This document shows, one piece after another, positions 8,558-15,807 of a stretch of DNA of 64,000 bases (position 1 is the first letter of the stretch; each line of letters begins with the position of its first letter). This DNA comes from an uncultured Lachnospiraceae bacterium (GTDB lineage: Bacteria > Bacillota > Clostridia > Lachnospirales > Lachnospiraceae), in contig UQAW01000002.1 of NCBI GenBank assembly GCA_900539175.1, forward strand, positions 57,749 to 121,748, in the 5' to 3' direction. Made by a program: the position numbers and the translations under genes. Under the pieces are notes generated by a model that made no database searches, was not told where the DNA came from, and worked only from the letters and a program-made list of their open reading frames with translations.

Positions 8558-9211
8558 CTATGCCTGTTTTTTCATAAGTTTCACCAATCGGCTGGTTCCC
8601 AATCTGGAAGCTCCAAGTTGAATGAATTGCTCTGCATCATCGAAGGAAGAGATCCCCCCTGCTGCTTTCACCTTAACGTTTTGACCCACATGAGTTTTCA
8701 TCAGCTCCACATCCTCAAAAGTTGCCCCTGCAGTGGAAAATCCCGTGGACGTCTTGATATACTCGGCTCCTGCCTCTGTAACGATTTCACACATTTTTAT
8801 CTTTTCTTCCTGTGTCAAAAGACAGGTTTCAATAATTACTTTTAAAATTTTCCCCTCACATGCTTCATGGATCCGGCGGATTTCTCCTTCCAGTTCTGCG
8901 TACTTCCCATCTTTCAAAAGCCCAAGATTGATCACCATATCAATCTCCGATGCACCGTTTTGAATGGCATCTTTTGTCTCAAAAACTTTCACTGCCGTTG
9001 TGCTGTAGCCATTCGGAAAACCAATCACTGTACAGATCGGTAATTTTCCTTCTACATACTCTGCTGCCTGCTTTACATAGGAGGCTGGAATACATGCAGA
9101 AGCCGTGCGGTAATTCATGGCATCATCCAAAATCACCTTTATCTCTTCCCAGGTTGCTGTCTGTGACAACAGCGTATGATCTACCTTGCTTAAAATCTGA
9201 TCTCTTTCCAT
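8558..9211 (-). CDS. deoC: Deoxyribose-phosphate aldolase
   Basis: The 217-aa protein matches class I aldolase DeoC, which splits 2-deoxyribose-5-phosphate into glyceraldehyde-3-phosphate and acetaldehyde. Visible motifs are the N-terminal DHTLL, the Schiff-base lysine in YIKTSTGFSTAGAT (about 150-163), and the second lysine in VKAAGGISS. A GAGGAAGAGG region precedes the ATG. It starts 15 nt after deoB ends on the same strand, so the two form a deoxynucleoside catabolic operon. No phosphorylase or transporter gene is in the same cluster. Confidence 0.96.
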   Translation of the reverse strand: MERDQILSKVDHTLLSQTATWEEIKVILDDAMNYRTASACIPASYVKQAAEYVEGKLPICTVIGFPNGYSTTAVKVFETKDAIQNGASEIDMVINLGLLKDGKYAELEGEIRRIHEACEGKILKVIIETCLLTQEEKIKMCEIVTEAGAEYIKTSTGFSTAGATFEDVELMKTHVGQNVKVKAAGGISSFDDAEQFIQLGASRLGTSRLVKLMKKQA

Positions 9212-9226
9212 TACAATCCTCTTCCT

Positions 9227-10417
9227 CTATACGAACTTCTTCAGAATTGAAGTGCCAATAGTTCCTTCCGGCATCTTCAATCCAAAATTATCTGCAATTG
9301 TAGCGCCGATCACTGCAAAACTTTCACCTTCTTCCAGCCTTCCACATCCAGTCATAGACGGCGAATATGCCAGAAGGGGAACTTTCTCACGGGTATGATC
9401 TGTCCCGGTATGAGTTGGATCATTTCCATGATCTGCAGTAATCATCAGGAGATCATCTTCCCTCAGAAGCGACAGCAATTCACCTAATTTTACATCAAAC
9501 TTTTCCAGTTCTCTGGCATACCCGTTCACATCACGGCGGTGTCCCCATAAGGCATCGAAATCCACCAGATTCACATAACAAAGCCCTTTAAACGCTCGCT
9601 TTGCAATCTCTATGGTCTGTTCCATCCCATGCACGGAGCTTTGGGACTTGTTAGACTCTGTCAGTCCCTCTCCGTCAAATATATCATAGATCTTCCCCAC
9701 CGAAATTACATCCAAACCAGCTTCTTTCAATACATTCAACACCGTCTTTCCATAGGGTTTCAGCGCATAGTCATGGCGGTTGCTGGTCCGTCTGAATTCT
9801 CCCCTCTTCTTTCCCACATACGGCCTTGCAATAACCCGCCCTACTTTCCACTCATCTTTCATGGTGAGCTCTCTGGCAATTTCGCAGCAGCGATACAACT
9901 CTTCCAGACCGAATGTCTCTTCATTTCCACAAATCTGCAATACCGAATCGGCAGATGTATATACAATCATATGACCGGTTTCAATTTCTTCTTCCCCAAG
10001 TTCCTCAAGAATCTCTGTCCCGCTTGCACTCTTGTTGCCGATGATCGTACGTCCCGTCCTTTTGGAAAGCTCATCCATCAGTTCTTGGGGAAATCCATTT
10101 TCGGTAAATGTCCGAAAAGGTTTCGTAATATGAAGTCCCATCATCTCCCAATGCCCTGTCATTGTATCCTTTCCGGTACTTGCTTCCTTCAATGCCATCT
10201 GATATCCCAACGGTCTTTCTACTGTCCTGACTTGCTTTAACCGATGAAGGTTTGCGATGCCAAGTTTCTGGAGGTTTGGAATCTCAAAGCAATCCGTATG
10301 TTCTGAGATATGTCCCAGTGTGTCGGTACCAGTATCTCCATACGCCGCAGCATCTTCCATCGCCCCAATTCCCAGGGAGTCTATCACTATGGTAAATATA
10401 CGTTTATATTTTTTCAT
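9227..10417 (-). CDS. deoB: Phosphopentomutase
   Basis: The 396-aa product has the alkaline-phosphatase-superfamily core of phosphopentomutase: IVIDSLGIGAM at the N-terminus with the metal-binding Asp, GKDTMTGHWEMMG carrying the phosphorylated Thr, a cap domain, and DFDALWGHRRD and ITADHGNDPT with the two-metal ligands near the C-terminus. It interconverts (deoxy)ribose-1- and -5-phosphates, feeding DeoC, whose gene follows immediately. GAAAGGG lies upstream of the ATG. Upstream, 10418-10545 contains no gene. Confidence 0.96.
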   Translation of the reverse strand: MKKYKRIFTIVIDSLGIGAMEDAAAYGDTGTDTLGHISEHTDCFEIPNLQKLGIANLHRLKQVRTVERPLGYQMALKEASTGKDTMTGHWEMMGLHITKPFRTFTENGFPQELMDELSKRTGRTIIGNKSASGTEILEELGEEEIETGHMIVYTSADSVLQICGNEETFGLEELYRCCEIARELTMKDEWKVGRVIARPYVGKKRGEFRRTSNRHDYALKPYGKTVLNVLKEAGLDVISVGKIYDIFDGEGLTESNKSQSSVHGMEQTIEIAKRAFKGLCYVNLVDFDALWGHRRDVNGYARELEKFDVKLGELLSLLREDDLLMITADHGNDPTHTGTDHTREKVPLLAYSPSMTGCGRLEEGESFAVIGATIADNFGLKMPEGTIGTSILKKFV

Positions 10418-10545
10418 ACCGCACCCTTTCTCGTCTCTCTACTGGTCAATCTTTCCTTCCACAGTATAACACAAATCCACGGAATACAACCATTGAAATC
10501 TGATTACATTTGACATTACGTTCTGCAGGCTTTAAACCTCTGAGT

Positions 10546-12627
10546 CTACCTCTCAGGCAACAGATTTTTCATACTACTCAGACTGATAGCCAACGTTGAT
10601 GTATTATGCAACAGTGCAGATGTTGTCGGTTGGAGAATTCCACCCACGCCAAGAACAATCAGACCCGCATTGATTCCCACAATCAAACGGTAATTCTTAT
10701 GGATTCGTTTCATCAGCTCATCACTGATCTTCTTTAATGTAAGAATCTCCTGCAAGTTATCCGCACCTATGGTAATATCCGCAATCTCCCTTGCAATCTC
10801 TGCCCCGTCACTGACAGCAATTCCCACATCCGCCGCCGACAACGCCGGAGAATCATTGATTCCATCCCCGATCATTACTACCTTCCTTCCGGATGCTTTC
10901 TCTTGTTCTACAAATCTTGCCTTATCCTCGGGCAGAACCTCCGAGTAATATTCATCAACGCCTACCTTTCCCGCAATTGCACTTGCAGTCCTCTCACTGT
11001 CACCGGTCATCATGACAATCTTACGGATCCCTGCTTTTTTCAGAGAATGCACCACCATGTTTGCTTCCTCCCGGAGGGGATCTTCGATACAGATAACAGC
11101 CGCCAGCACATTTTCAATTGCAAGATACAAATGAGAATAAGCATCTGAAAGCCTGTCAAAACATCCCTGCATTCCCTCCGGAATCTTACACTTCTCGTCT
11201 TCAAACACAAAGTGATAGCTTCCGATGACTGCTTTTTTTCCTTCAATCATCGTTGAAATTCCATGTGCAACCATATACTCCACCTTGGAATGAATCTCTT
11301 CATGAACCAGATTCTTTTCTTTTGCGGCATCCACAATCGCCTTCGCCATTGAATGTGGAAAATGTTCTTCCATGCAGGCTGCAATACGCAGTAATTCATC
11401 AGGATCTTCCCCGTTGAAAGAAACAACCTCAACCACCGTTGGCTGCGCTTTTGTCAGTGTACCTGTCTTATCGAACACAATCGTATCTGCCTCCGCCATT
11501 GCCTCCAGAAATCTTCCGCCTTTTACGGTTACATGATGGGTACTTGCCTCCCGAATTGCGGATAAGACGGAAAGGGGCATCGCTAATTTCAAAGCACACG
11601 AAAAATCAACCATCAGAACAGACAACGTCTTTGTAACATTTCTTGTAATTAAATAAGTAAGGACCGTTCCTGCCAATGTATATGGCACCAACTGATCTGC
11701 CAGGTGTTCCGCCTTTCCTTCCAGACAAGATTTTAACTTTTCCGATTCCTCAATCATTGCTGTAATCTTCTCAAATTTGCTGGAACCGCCGATTTCCTTC
11801 ACCTGTAAGATCAGTTCACCCTCTTCAACCACAGTTCCTGCATAGACAGAACTCTCTATACGCTTACACACAGGCAGCGACTCTCCTGTCAGGGATGCCT
11901 GATTAACCATCGCTTCTCCCCCAGTAACGATTCCGTCAAAAGGAATCATATTTCCCATATGTACAACAATCCGGTCATTCACTTTCACCTTTGATGCGGA
12001 AATCAAAATTTCCTTTCCTTCCTGCACCATCCACACTTTTTCCACATTCAATGACATGCTTCTCGCAAGATCATCCACCGATTTTTTATGCGTCCACTCT
12101 TCCAGAATATCACCTATTCCAAGCAAAAACATAACAGAACCGGCCGTATCAAAGTCTTTCCTCAGAATCGATACACCGATGGCAGCTGCGTCCAATACAG
12201 GAACTTCAATTTTCCTCTTTGCCAGTGTCTTCATACCCTGCCAGATATATTTGACGGACCTCATGACAGTGATTCCCGCCCTTACCTGATATGGCAGAAA
12301 TAATTTACTGCCTGCCTTGAGTACCAGCTTATTCACCAACCTTTCCCAATATTCTTCGTTTAATTTCCTGCCCGAATTCTGCAGAAGCGATTCTGGTACC
12401 TCCACCTTTTTGTACTGAAATTTCCGCAGAATTTCTATCAGTACCTTGCGCTCCCCTTTATAACAGATTGCTGCATCCTGCAGCCGTTCCTGTATCTTGA
12501 CGGATGTAACAAATTCCTGACTGCTCAGATAGTACTGCAAAATATCTGCCTCCCGGCACGACATCTTTTTCTGTATTATGTGGATACGGATACGTCCTCT
12601 GATTTCATGCTTAATAACGAATTTCAT
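10546..12627 (-). CDS. Heavy-metal P1B-type ATPase with atypical TM6 motif
   Basis: The 693-aa protein has an N-terminal HMA-like region without a CxxC (starts MKFVIKHEIRGRIRIHI), membrane segments near 140-175 and 325-365, an actuator loop with TGES, the phosphorylation site DKTGTLTKA, the HP motif FPHSMAKAI, and the hinge GDGINDSPAL. The transmembrane metal motif reads CALKLAMP where most P1B pumps have CPC, CPH or SPC, so the proline is missing. This and the N-terminal domain recall the CtpC group of (Mn/Zn) pumps. It follows a DUF6110 gene and metal-type regulators on the same strand, which supports export of a transition metal; the metal itself cannot be told. An intrinsic terminator precedes its ribosome-binding site. 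Confidence 0.88.
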   Translation of the reverse strand: MKFVIKHEIRGRIRIHIIQKKMSCREADILQYYLSSQEFVTSVKIQERLQDAAICYKGERKVLIEILRKFQYKKVEVPESLLQNSGRKLNEEYWERLVNKLVLKAGSKLFLPYQVRAGITVMRSVKYIWQGMKTLAKRKIEVPVLDAAAIGVSILRKDFDTAGSVMFLLGIGDILEEWTHKKSVDDLARSMSLNVEKVWMVQEGKEILISASKVKVNDRIVVHMGNMIPFDGIVTGGEAMVNQASLTGESLPVCKRIESSVYAGTVVEEGELILQVKEIGGSSKFEKITAMIEESEKLKSCLEGKAEHLADQLVPYTLAGTVLTYLITRNVTKTLSVLMVDFSCALKLAMPLSVLSAIREASTHHVTVKGGRFLEAMAEADTIVFDKTGTLTKAQPTVVEVVSFNGEDPDELLRIAACMEEHFPHSMAKAIVDAAKEKNLVHEEIHSKVEYMVAHGISTMIEGKKAVIGSYHFVFEDEKCKIPEGMQGCFDRLSDAYSHLYLAIENVLAAVICIEDPLREEANMVVHSLKKAGIRKIVMMTGDSERTASAIAGKVGVDEYYSEVLPEDKARFVEQEKASGRKVVMIGDGINDSPALSAADVGIAVSDGAEIAREIADITIGADNLQEILTLKKISDELMKRIHKNYRLIVGINAGLIVLGVGGILQPTTSALLHNTSTLAISLSSMKNLLPER

Positions 12628-12663
12628 AAAATTTCCTTCTTTCTTTTTTGCCTGACAAAAAAC

Positions 12664-12692
12664 GGGCTGTTGCCCTCTAACTGCAACAGCCC
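12664..12692 (-). terminator. Intrinsic terminator between DUF6110 gene and P-type ATPase
   Basis: Read on the minus strand, the arms 12683-12692 and 12664-12673 pair perfectly over 10 bp with a 9-nt loop and are followed by a run of six T. It lies in the 79-bp gap inside the apparent operon, so it could reduce or condition ATPase expression relative to the upstream gene. Confidence 0.75.
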
Positions 12693-12706
12693 CATTTTCA
12701 TTCCTT

Positions 12707-13021
12707 CTATTCTGTTACGGAATCTTCACTTACAACTTCTTCAAAACAAGCTTCCTCTTCTTCCAGTTCCTCAATCTCTGCCTCTGCCCGCTCTTCATTC
12801 ATCTGCTGTGCTTCCGCATAGATATCTTCCGCATTCTCCTGAATGGTCGCTGCTGTCTTCATCACGCACTCTTTTGCCCTTAAAACAGCAGCGGTACAAT
12901 TCGTATATAACTTCTTTGCATCCTTGCTTGCCAAAATCTTAATGCCTGCTGTTCCAAATAGAACACCTGCTGCAAAAATCCCTGTCTTTTTCCCGTCAAT
13001 TTTCCTGAAACATTCCAACAT
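12707..13021 (-). CDS. DUF6110-type membrane-anchored acidic protein
   Basis: The 104-aa protein has one N-terminal hydrophobic segment (GIFAAGVLFGTAGIKILAS, about 14-32), a conserved-looking KDAKKLYTNCTAAVLRAKEC part, then a Glu/Ala-rich helix and an acidic tail with a Cys (EEEEACFEE). The pattern agrees with what I recall of DUF6110, a family found beside heavy-metal ATPases in Bacillota. The layout (one membrane helix plus an acidic cytoplasmic tail, paired with a P1B ATPase) resembles the mycobacterial PacL metallochaperones that work with CtpC, but this is an analogy of layout, not proven homology. GGGAGG precedes the ATG. Confidence 0.72.
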   Translation of the reverse strand: MLECFRKIDGKKTGIFAAGVLFGTAGIKILASKDAKKLYTNCTAAVLRAKECVMKTAATIQENAEDIYAEAQQMNEERAEAEIEELEEEEACFEEVVSEDSVTE

Positions 13022-13045
13022 CTGAATTACCTCCCACTTCTCTGC

Positions 13046-13126
13046 CTACTTATGTTTGTATCCCGTATAGATTGTCATGAACAGACAGACTATCATGGCC
13101 CATGCCCAAAACCTATGCTTCTTCAT
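13046..13126 (-). CDS. 26-residue single-pass membrane peptide
   Basis: A short reading frame encodes 26 residues: an MKKHRFWAW start, a hydrophobic middle (AMIVCLFMTIY) and a basic GYKHK end. GAGGAG lies 9 nt before the ATG, and a consensus-like promoter (13207-13235) lies upstream. It is 24 nt before the DUF6110 gene on the same strand. Size, topology and position inside a metal-transport cassette suggest a small regulatory or accessory subunit of the pump. I do not recognise a family, and function is inferred only from context. Confidence 0.6.
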   Translation of the reverse strand: MKKHRFWAWAMIVCLFMTIYTGYKHK

Positions 13127-13160
13127 TTTACATTTCTCCTCTTAGAAAAAATGATTGATA

Positions 13161-13196
13161 AGTGAACTTATAACTGTTCACTGCCTTCACAGTTAT
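13161..13196 (-). promoter_or_regulatory. Overlapping inverted repeats in metal cassette leader
   Basis: Two inverted repeats overlap: AGTGAAC/GTTCACT (13161-13182) and ATAACTGT/ACAGTTAT (13170-13196). They lie downstream of the promoter and upstream of the 26-aa gene. They could be an operator, or alternative RNA hairpins that cannot form together. Confidence 0.4.
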
Positions 13197-13206
13197 GTTG
13201 AATTTT

Positions 13207-13235
13207 ATTATAATTTCCGATATTGCCTTTTTCAA
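13207..13235 (-). promoter_or_regulatory. Sigma-A promoter for 26-aa / DUF6110 / ATPase genes
   Basis: On the minus strand TTGAAA (13230-13235) and TATAAT (13207-13212) are separated by exactly 17 nt. This gives the pump genes their own start, separate from the regulators upstream. Confidence 0.7.
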
Positions 13236-13294
13236 GCGATATCCACTTATTGAGAAATTCTATCAATAAGCTGTAAAACGTGTCTGAAAATGTT

Positions 13295-13675
13295 TCATCC
13301 TTTTTCTGAATATGTCTGTAAAAAACGCTTAATTCCTTCATACGTTTCCTCACTGATGGCATGTTCCACCTTACACGCATCCATTCTGGCTGTCTCTCCC
13401 TCAATCTGGATACATTCTCTTAAAAATCTATGCAGGACGTCTTGTCTCTCACAAATCGTCTGTGCAATCTGCCGCCCGATATCACTCAATATCAGCGCAC
13501 GCCCATGATCACAGCACACATATCCTTCCTCCCTCAAAACCGACATTGCCCGGCTTACGCTTGCCCTTGAAATCCCCAATCGATTGGCAATGTCAACCGC
13601 CCTAACGGGTTTTGGATATTTTTCTCTGGTCAGTATAAATAATGTTTTCAGATAATTTTCCCTTGATTCATTCAT
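13295..13675 (-). CDS. DtxR/MntR-family metal-dependent regulator
   Basis: The 126-aa protein has the DtxR-type winged helix (YPKPVRAVDIANRLGISRAS, about 20-39) and a dimerisation domain with metal-site-like residues (C-x-HAISEETYEGI region, with CKVEH near 101-105, and the preceding LHRFL). It lacks the C-terminal SH3-like domain, as MntR-type proteins do. Start at the ATG at 13675, preceded by GGAGAG; the frame is open to 13720. It lies 76 nt after the Fur-like gene and upstream of the pump cassette, so it probably controls metal uptake or efflux, possibly through the TTAGT...ACTAA boxes at 14228 and 14362. Confidence 0.85.
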   Translation of the reverse strand: MNESRENYLKTLFILTREKYPKPVRAVDIANRLGISRASVSRAMSVLREEGYVCCDHGRALILSDIGRQIAQTICERQDVLHRFLRECIQIEGETARMDACKVEHAISEETYEGIKRFLQTYSEKG

Positions 13676-13751
13676 GCAAACTCTCCTGTTTTTTGCAGCC
13701 CTTACTAGATACTCCCGCAATCCGGTTTTTCAAACATGCACCCAAAATTTT

Positions 13752-14210
13752 CTAATCTTTCATCCGGATTTTACGTATCGCCTGTCCCTGCGTATATCCA
13801 CAGATACTTAAACCCTTTTGTACAATCTGCTTCCATTTTCCTGCAGATAACCGGATAACTGTGTCATCCTCCAATTCGATCGTGCAGCCTTGTTCTGTCT
13901 CATAAGCAGTACCATACGCAACCTTATACATGTTTTTTCTGCTGATCGCACCAATTTCTTCCAGCATATTAATCATACGATAGACAGTGGCAGCACCAAT
14001 CTTTCCGTCCTTTCTGACTGCACGGTAATAGATTTCCTTGCAGCAGGAACATTCCTCCTCCAGAATAATATCCAACAACATACGCCTTTGCTTTGTAATT
14101 CTGCAGCCACGCTCTTTCAGTTCCTGAATGATATGTTCCTTTTCCATCTGAGTTCTTCGATAACTTCTGTCATACCTATTCTGTTCTTCATGTTTGCAAT
14201 CCTGAGCCAC
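13752..14210 (-). CDS. Fur-family regulator lacking the usual metal-binding residues
   Basis: From the GTG at 14210 the protein has 152 residues; an ATG at 14147 would give 131. The Fur winged helix is clear (ELKERGCRITKQRRMLLDII, then GKIGAATVYRMINMLEEIGA). The C-terminal half has no HHDH-like motif and no CxxC pairs, unlike Fur, Zur and PerR, so it may sense by other means or partner with the DtxR-like protein. An AAAGGA site lies upstream of the GTG. A DtxR-like box is just upstream of the start. Gene order Fur-DtxR-small peptide-DUF6110-ATPase on one strand suggests a metal-homeostasis cassette. Confidence 0.8.
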   Translation of the reverse strand: MAQDCKHEEQNRYDRSYRRTQMEKEHIIQELKERGCRITKQRRMLLDIILEEECSCCKEIYYRAVRKDGKIGAATVYRMINMLEEIGAISRKNMYKVAYGTAYETEQGCTIELEDDTVIRLSAGKWKQIVQKGLSICGYTQGQAIRKIRMKD

Positions 14211-14227
14211 TCCTGCTTATCCTTTCG

Positions 14228-14243
14228 ATTAGTTTCGACTAAT
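14228..14243. promoter_or_regulatory. DtxR-like operator candidate 1
   Basis: The palindrome ATTAGT-TTCG-ACTAAT lies 18 bp upstream of the Fur-like start codon. It resembles the TTAG...CTAA half-sites of DtxR/IdeR-type boxes. Confidence 0.5.
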
Positions 14244-14361
14244 TTATCTTCAAAAAATCAGTCTCCGGTTATACAATCTGCGGAGTAAATCCCACGCAAA
14301 GTGAAATATACAGATTCTAAAAATGAATTTGCAAACCGGAAACTTATTGATAAGAATTTTC

Positions 14362-14381
14362 ATTAGTTAGTATAAACTAAT
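14362..14381. promoter_or_regulatory. DtxR-like operator candidate 2
   Basis: ATTAGTTAGTATAAACTAAT has 7-bp inverted arms (ATTAGTT/AACTAAT) and resembles the TTAGGTTAG..CTAACCTAA consensus of DtxR family boxes. It lies in the 212-bp gap upstream of the Fur-like gene, probably at its promoter. The second copy of the half-site in this gap makes a chance match less likely. Confidence 0.55.
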
Positions 14382-14422
14382 TTTGATAAAACGTCAAGAG
14401 CCCTATACCCCAAAAGAAGCGC

Positions 14423-15061
14423 CTATATCACACCGTTCTTTCCACAAATATCGCTTAGACAACATTTGTCACAATGTGGTTTTGTTCTTGCCGTACATAC
14501 ATCTCTCCCATGATATACCAGACGATGGCAGAAATCACTCCCCTCTTCAGGCGGGATAATTTTCCATAAAGCCATTTCTACTTTTTTCGGCTCCTTGATG
14601 CCGTCCACCAGACCAATCCGATTCGTCAGCCGGATGCAATGCGTGTCCGTCACAATTGCCGGTTTTCCGAAAACATCCCCCATAATAAGATTTGCACTTT
14701 TTCTCCCGACACCGGGAAGTTTTAAGAGCGCATCGAAATCTTTCGGTATCTTTCCGCCGTATTCCTCTTTCAGAAGCTTCATGCAGGCACTGATATCCCT
14801 TGCCTTACTTTTTCCCAGACCGCACGGTCTGACAATCCGCTCAATCTCTTCCACCTCTGCTCCTGCCAATGCATCTACATCCGGATACTTTGCATATAAG
14901 TCTTCAACTACCACATTCACCCGTGCATCTGTACACTGCGCTGCCAACCGTACACTTACCAGCAGCTTCCATGCCTCATCATAATCAAGGGTACAGCCTG
15001 CATCCGGATATTCCTTTTTCAAACGCTCTATCACCTCTAACGCCAATTCTTCTTTTGTCAT
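14423..15061 (-). CDS. nth: Endonuclease III
   Basis: The 212-aa protein is a base-excision repair DNA glycosylase/AP lyase for oxidised pyrimidines. The helix-hairpin-helix LPGVGRKSANLIMG (about 114-127) carries the catalytic Lys, VTDTHCIRL carries the catalytic Asp, and four C-terminal cysteines in CTARTKPHC..CC..C form the [4Fe-4S] site. GAGGAG precedes the ATG. It lies downstream of the HPr gene but is separated from it by a strong terminator, so it probably has its own transcript. Confidence 0.96.
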   Translation of the reverse strand: MTKEELALEVIERLKKEYPDAGCTLDYDEAWKLLVSVRLAAQCTDARVNVVVEDLYAKYPDVDALAGAEVEEIERIVRPCGLGKSKARDISACMKLLKEEYGGKIPKDFDALLKLPGVGRKSANLIMGDVFGKPAIVTDTHCIRLTNRIGLVDGIKEPKKVEMALWKIIPPEEGSDFCHRLVYHGRDVCTARTKPHCDKCCLSDICGKNGVI

Positions 15062-15135
15062 ACTGTCTCCTCACTTTCCTCTGCTCCCGCAGATATCGAC
15101 ATTTCTATTATCATTATTTCCTGTTATAATTTCTT

Positions 15136-15195
15136 ATTTGCATGGAAAAGAGAGGATACCCCTGTCAACTGGTATCCTCTCTTTTCCATGCAAAT
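15136..15195 (-). terminator. Strong intrinsic terminator after the HPr gene
   Basis: A perfect 25-bp inverted repeat (15136-15160 and 15171-15195) with a 10-nt loop separates the HPr-like gene from nth. There is a TTTTC tract within the stem and a T-rich stretch beyond it in the minus direction. Confidence 0.85.
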
Positions 15196-15224
15196 GCTTT
15201 TCGCCAGATTACCCGGTCAGTCTC

Positions 15225-15509
15225 TCACTCTATTCTCTCTCCCAGACCATTCTCCACTACCTTCACTACAGCTGCCAGTGCTTCTTCTTCATCTTCTCCT
15301 GTACAGCAGATTTCTATTTCCTGCCCCTGATGTACTCCGGCAGCTAAAATACTAAGAAGGCTCTTAAGATTCGCAATACCATGCTTTCCATTAGCCTCAT
15401 ATTCAAACTGTACAGATGCCTTAAAATTCAGAATACTATTGGATAAGACATTGGCAGTCCTCAGATGAAGCCCTGACGGATTTATAATTTTTACCTTTTT
15501 GCTTACCAT
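15225..15509 (-). CDS. HPr-family phosphocarrier, non-canonical
   Basis: A 94-aa HPr-fold protein. The phosphorylatable His15 is present in PSGLHLRTA, but the usual GxHxRPA has Thr instead of Pro. The region of the regulatory Ser46 (normally GKS-x-NLKS) reads NGKHGIANLKS, so the kinase-target serine is not obviously conserved. It may be an accessory HPr rather than the main PTS carrier, or have a regulatory role. It is monocistronic: a consensus promoter lies about 100 bp upstream and a strong terminator follows. Confidence 0.88.
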   Translation of the reverse strand: MVSKKVKIINPSGLHLRTANVLSNSILNFKASVQFEYEANGKHGIANLKSLLSILAAGVHQGQEIEICCTGEDEEEALAAVVKVVENGLGERIE

Positions 15510-15612
15510 CGAATACTCACCCCTTTTTCTCTTCCGTTCCCCGATACAAGTAAGTGCCTGAACTCCCTCCCCCTCTTGTCAGGAATTCCATCACACTTTG
15601 AAATCGTAATTC

Positions 15613-15641
15613 ATTATAGCACTGCTATGCTTTATTGTCAA
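15613..15641 (-). promoter_or_regulatory. Consensus sigma-A promoter for the HPr-like gene
   Basis: On the minus strand, TTGACA (15636-15641) and TATAAT (15613-15618) match consensus fully with a 17-nt spacer. The remaining gap to 15807 holds no gene; it contains two short perfect palindromes (CACATATATGTG near 15670 and ATCTTTCGAAAGAT at 15746-15759). Confidence 0.85.
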
Positions 15642-15807
15642 TTTTATCTAGCTATTTTCTTATTTATTCACACATATATGTGCATATTTACAGAATTTTT
15701 GCATTTTAATAATATTTTGTTCATAAATGTTTTGCCCTTTTCCTGATCTTTCGAAAGATAAACTGCTTCCTGTATCGGAATTACCCCGGTCTTTAAAGTC
15801 AGTTCTC

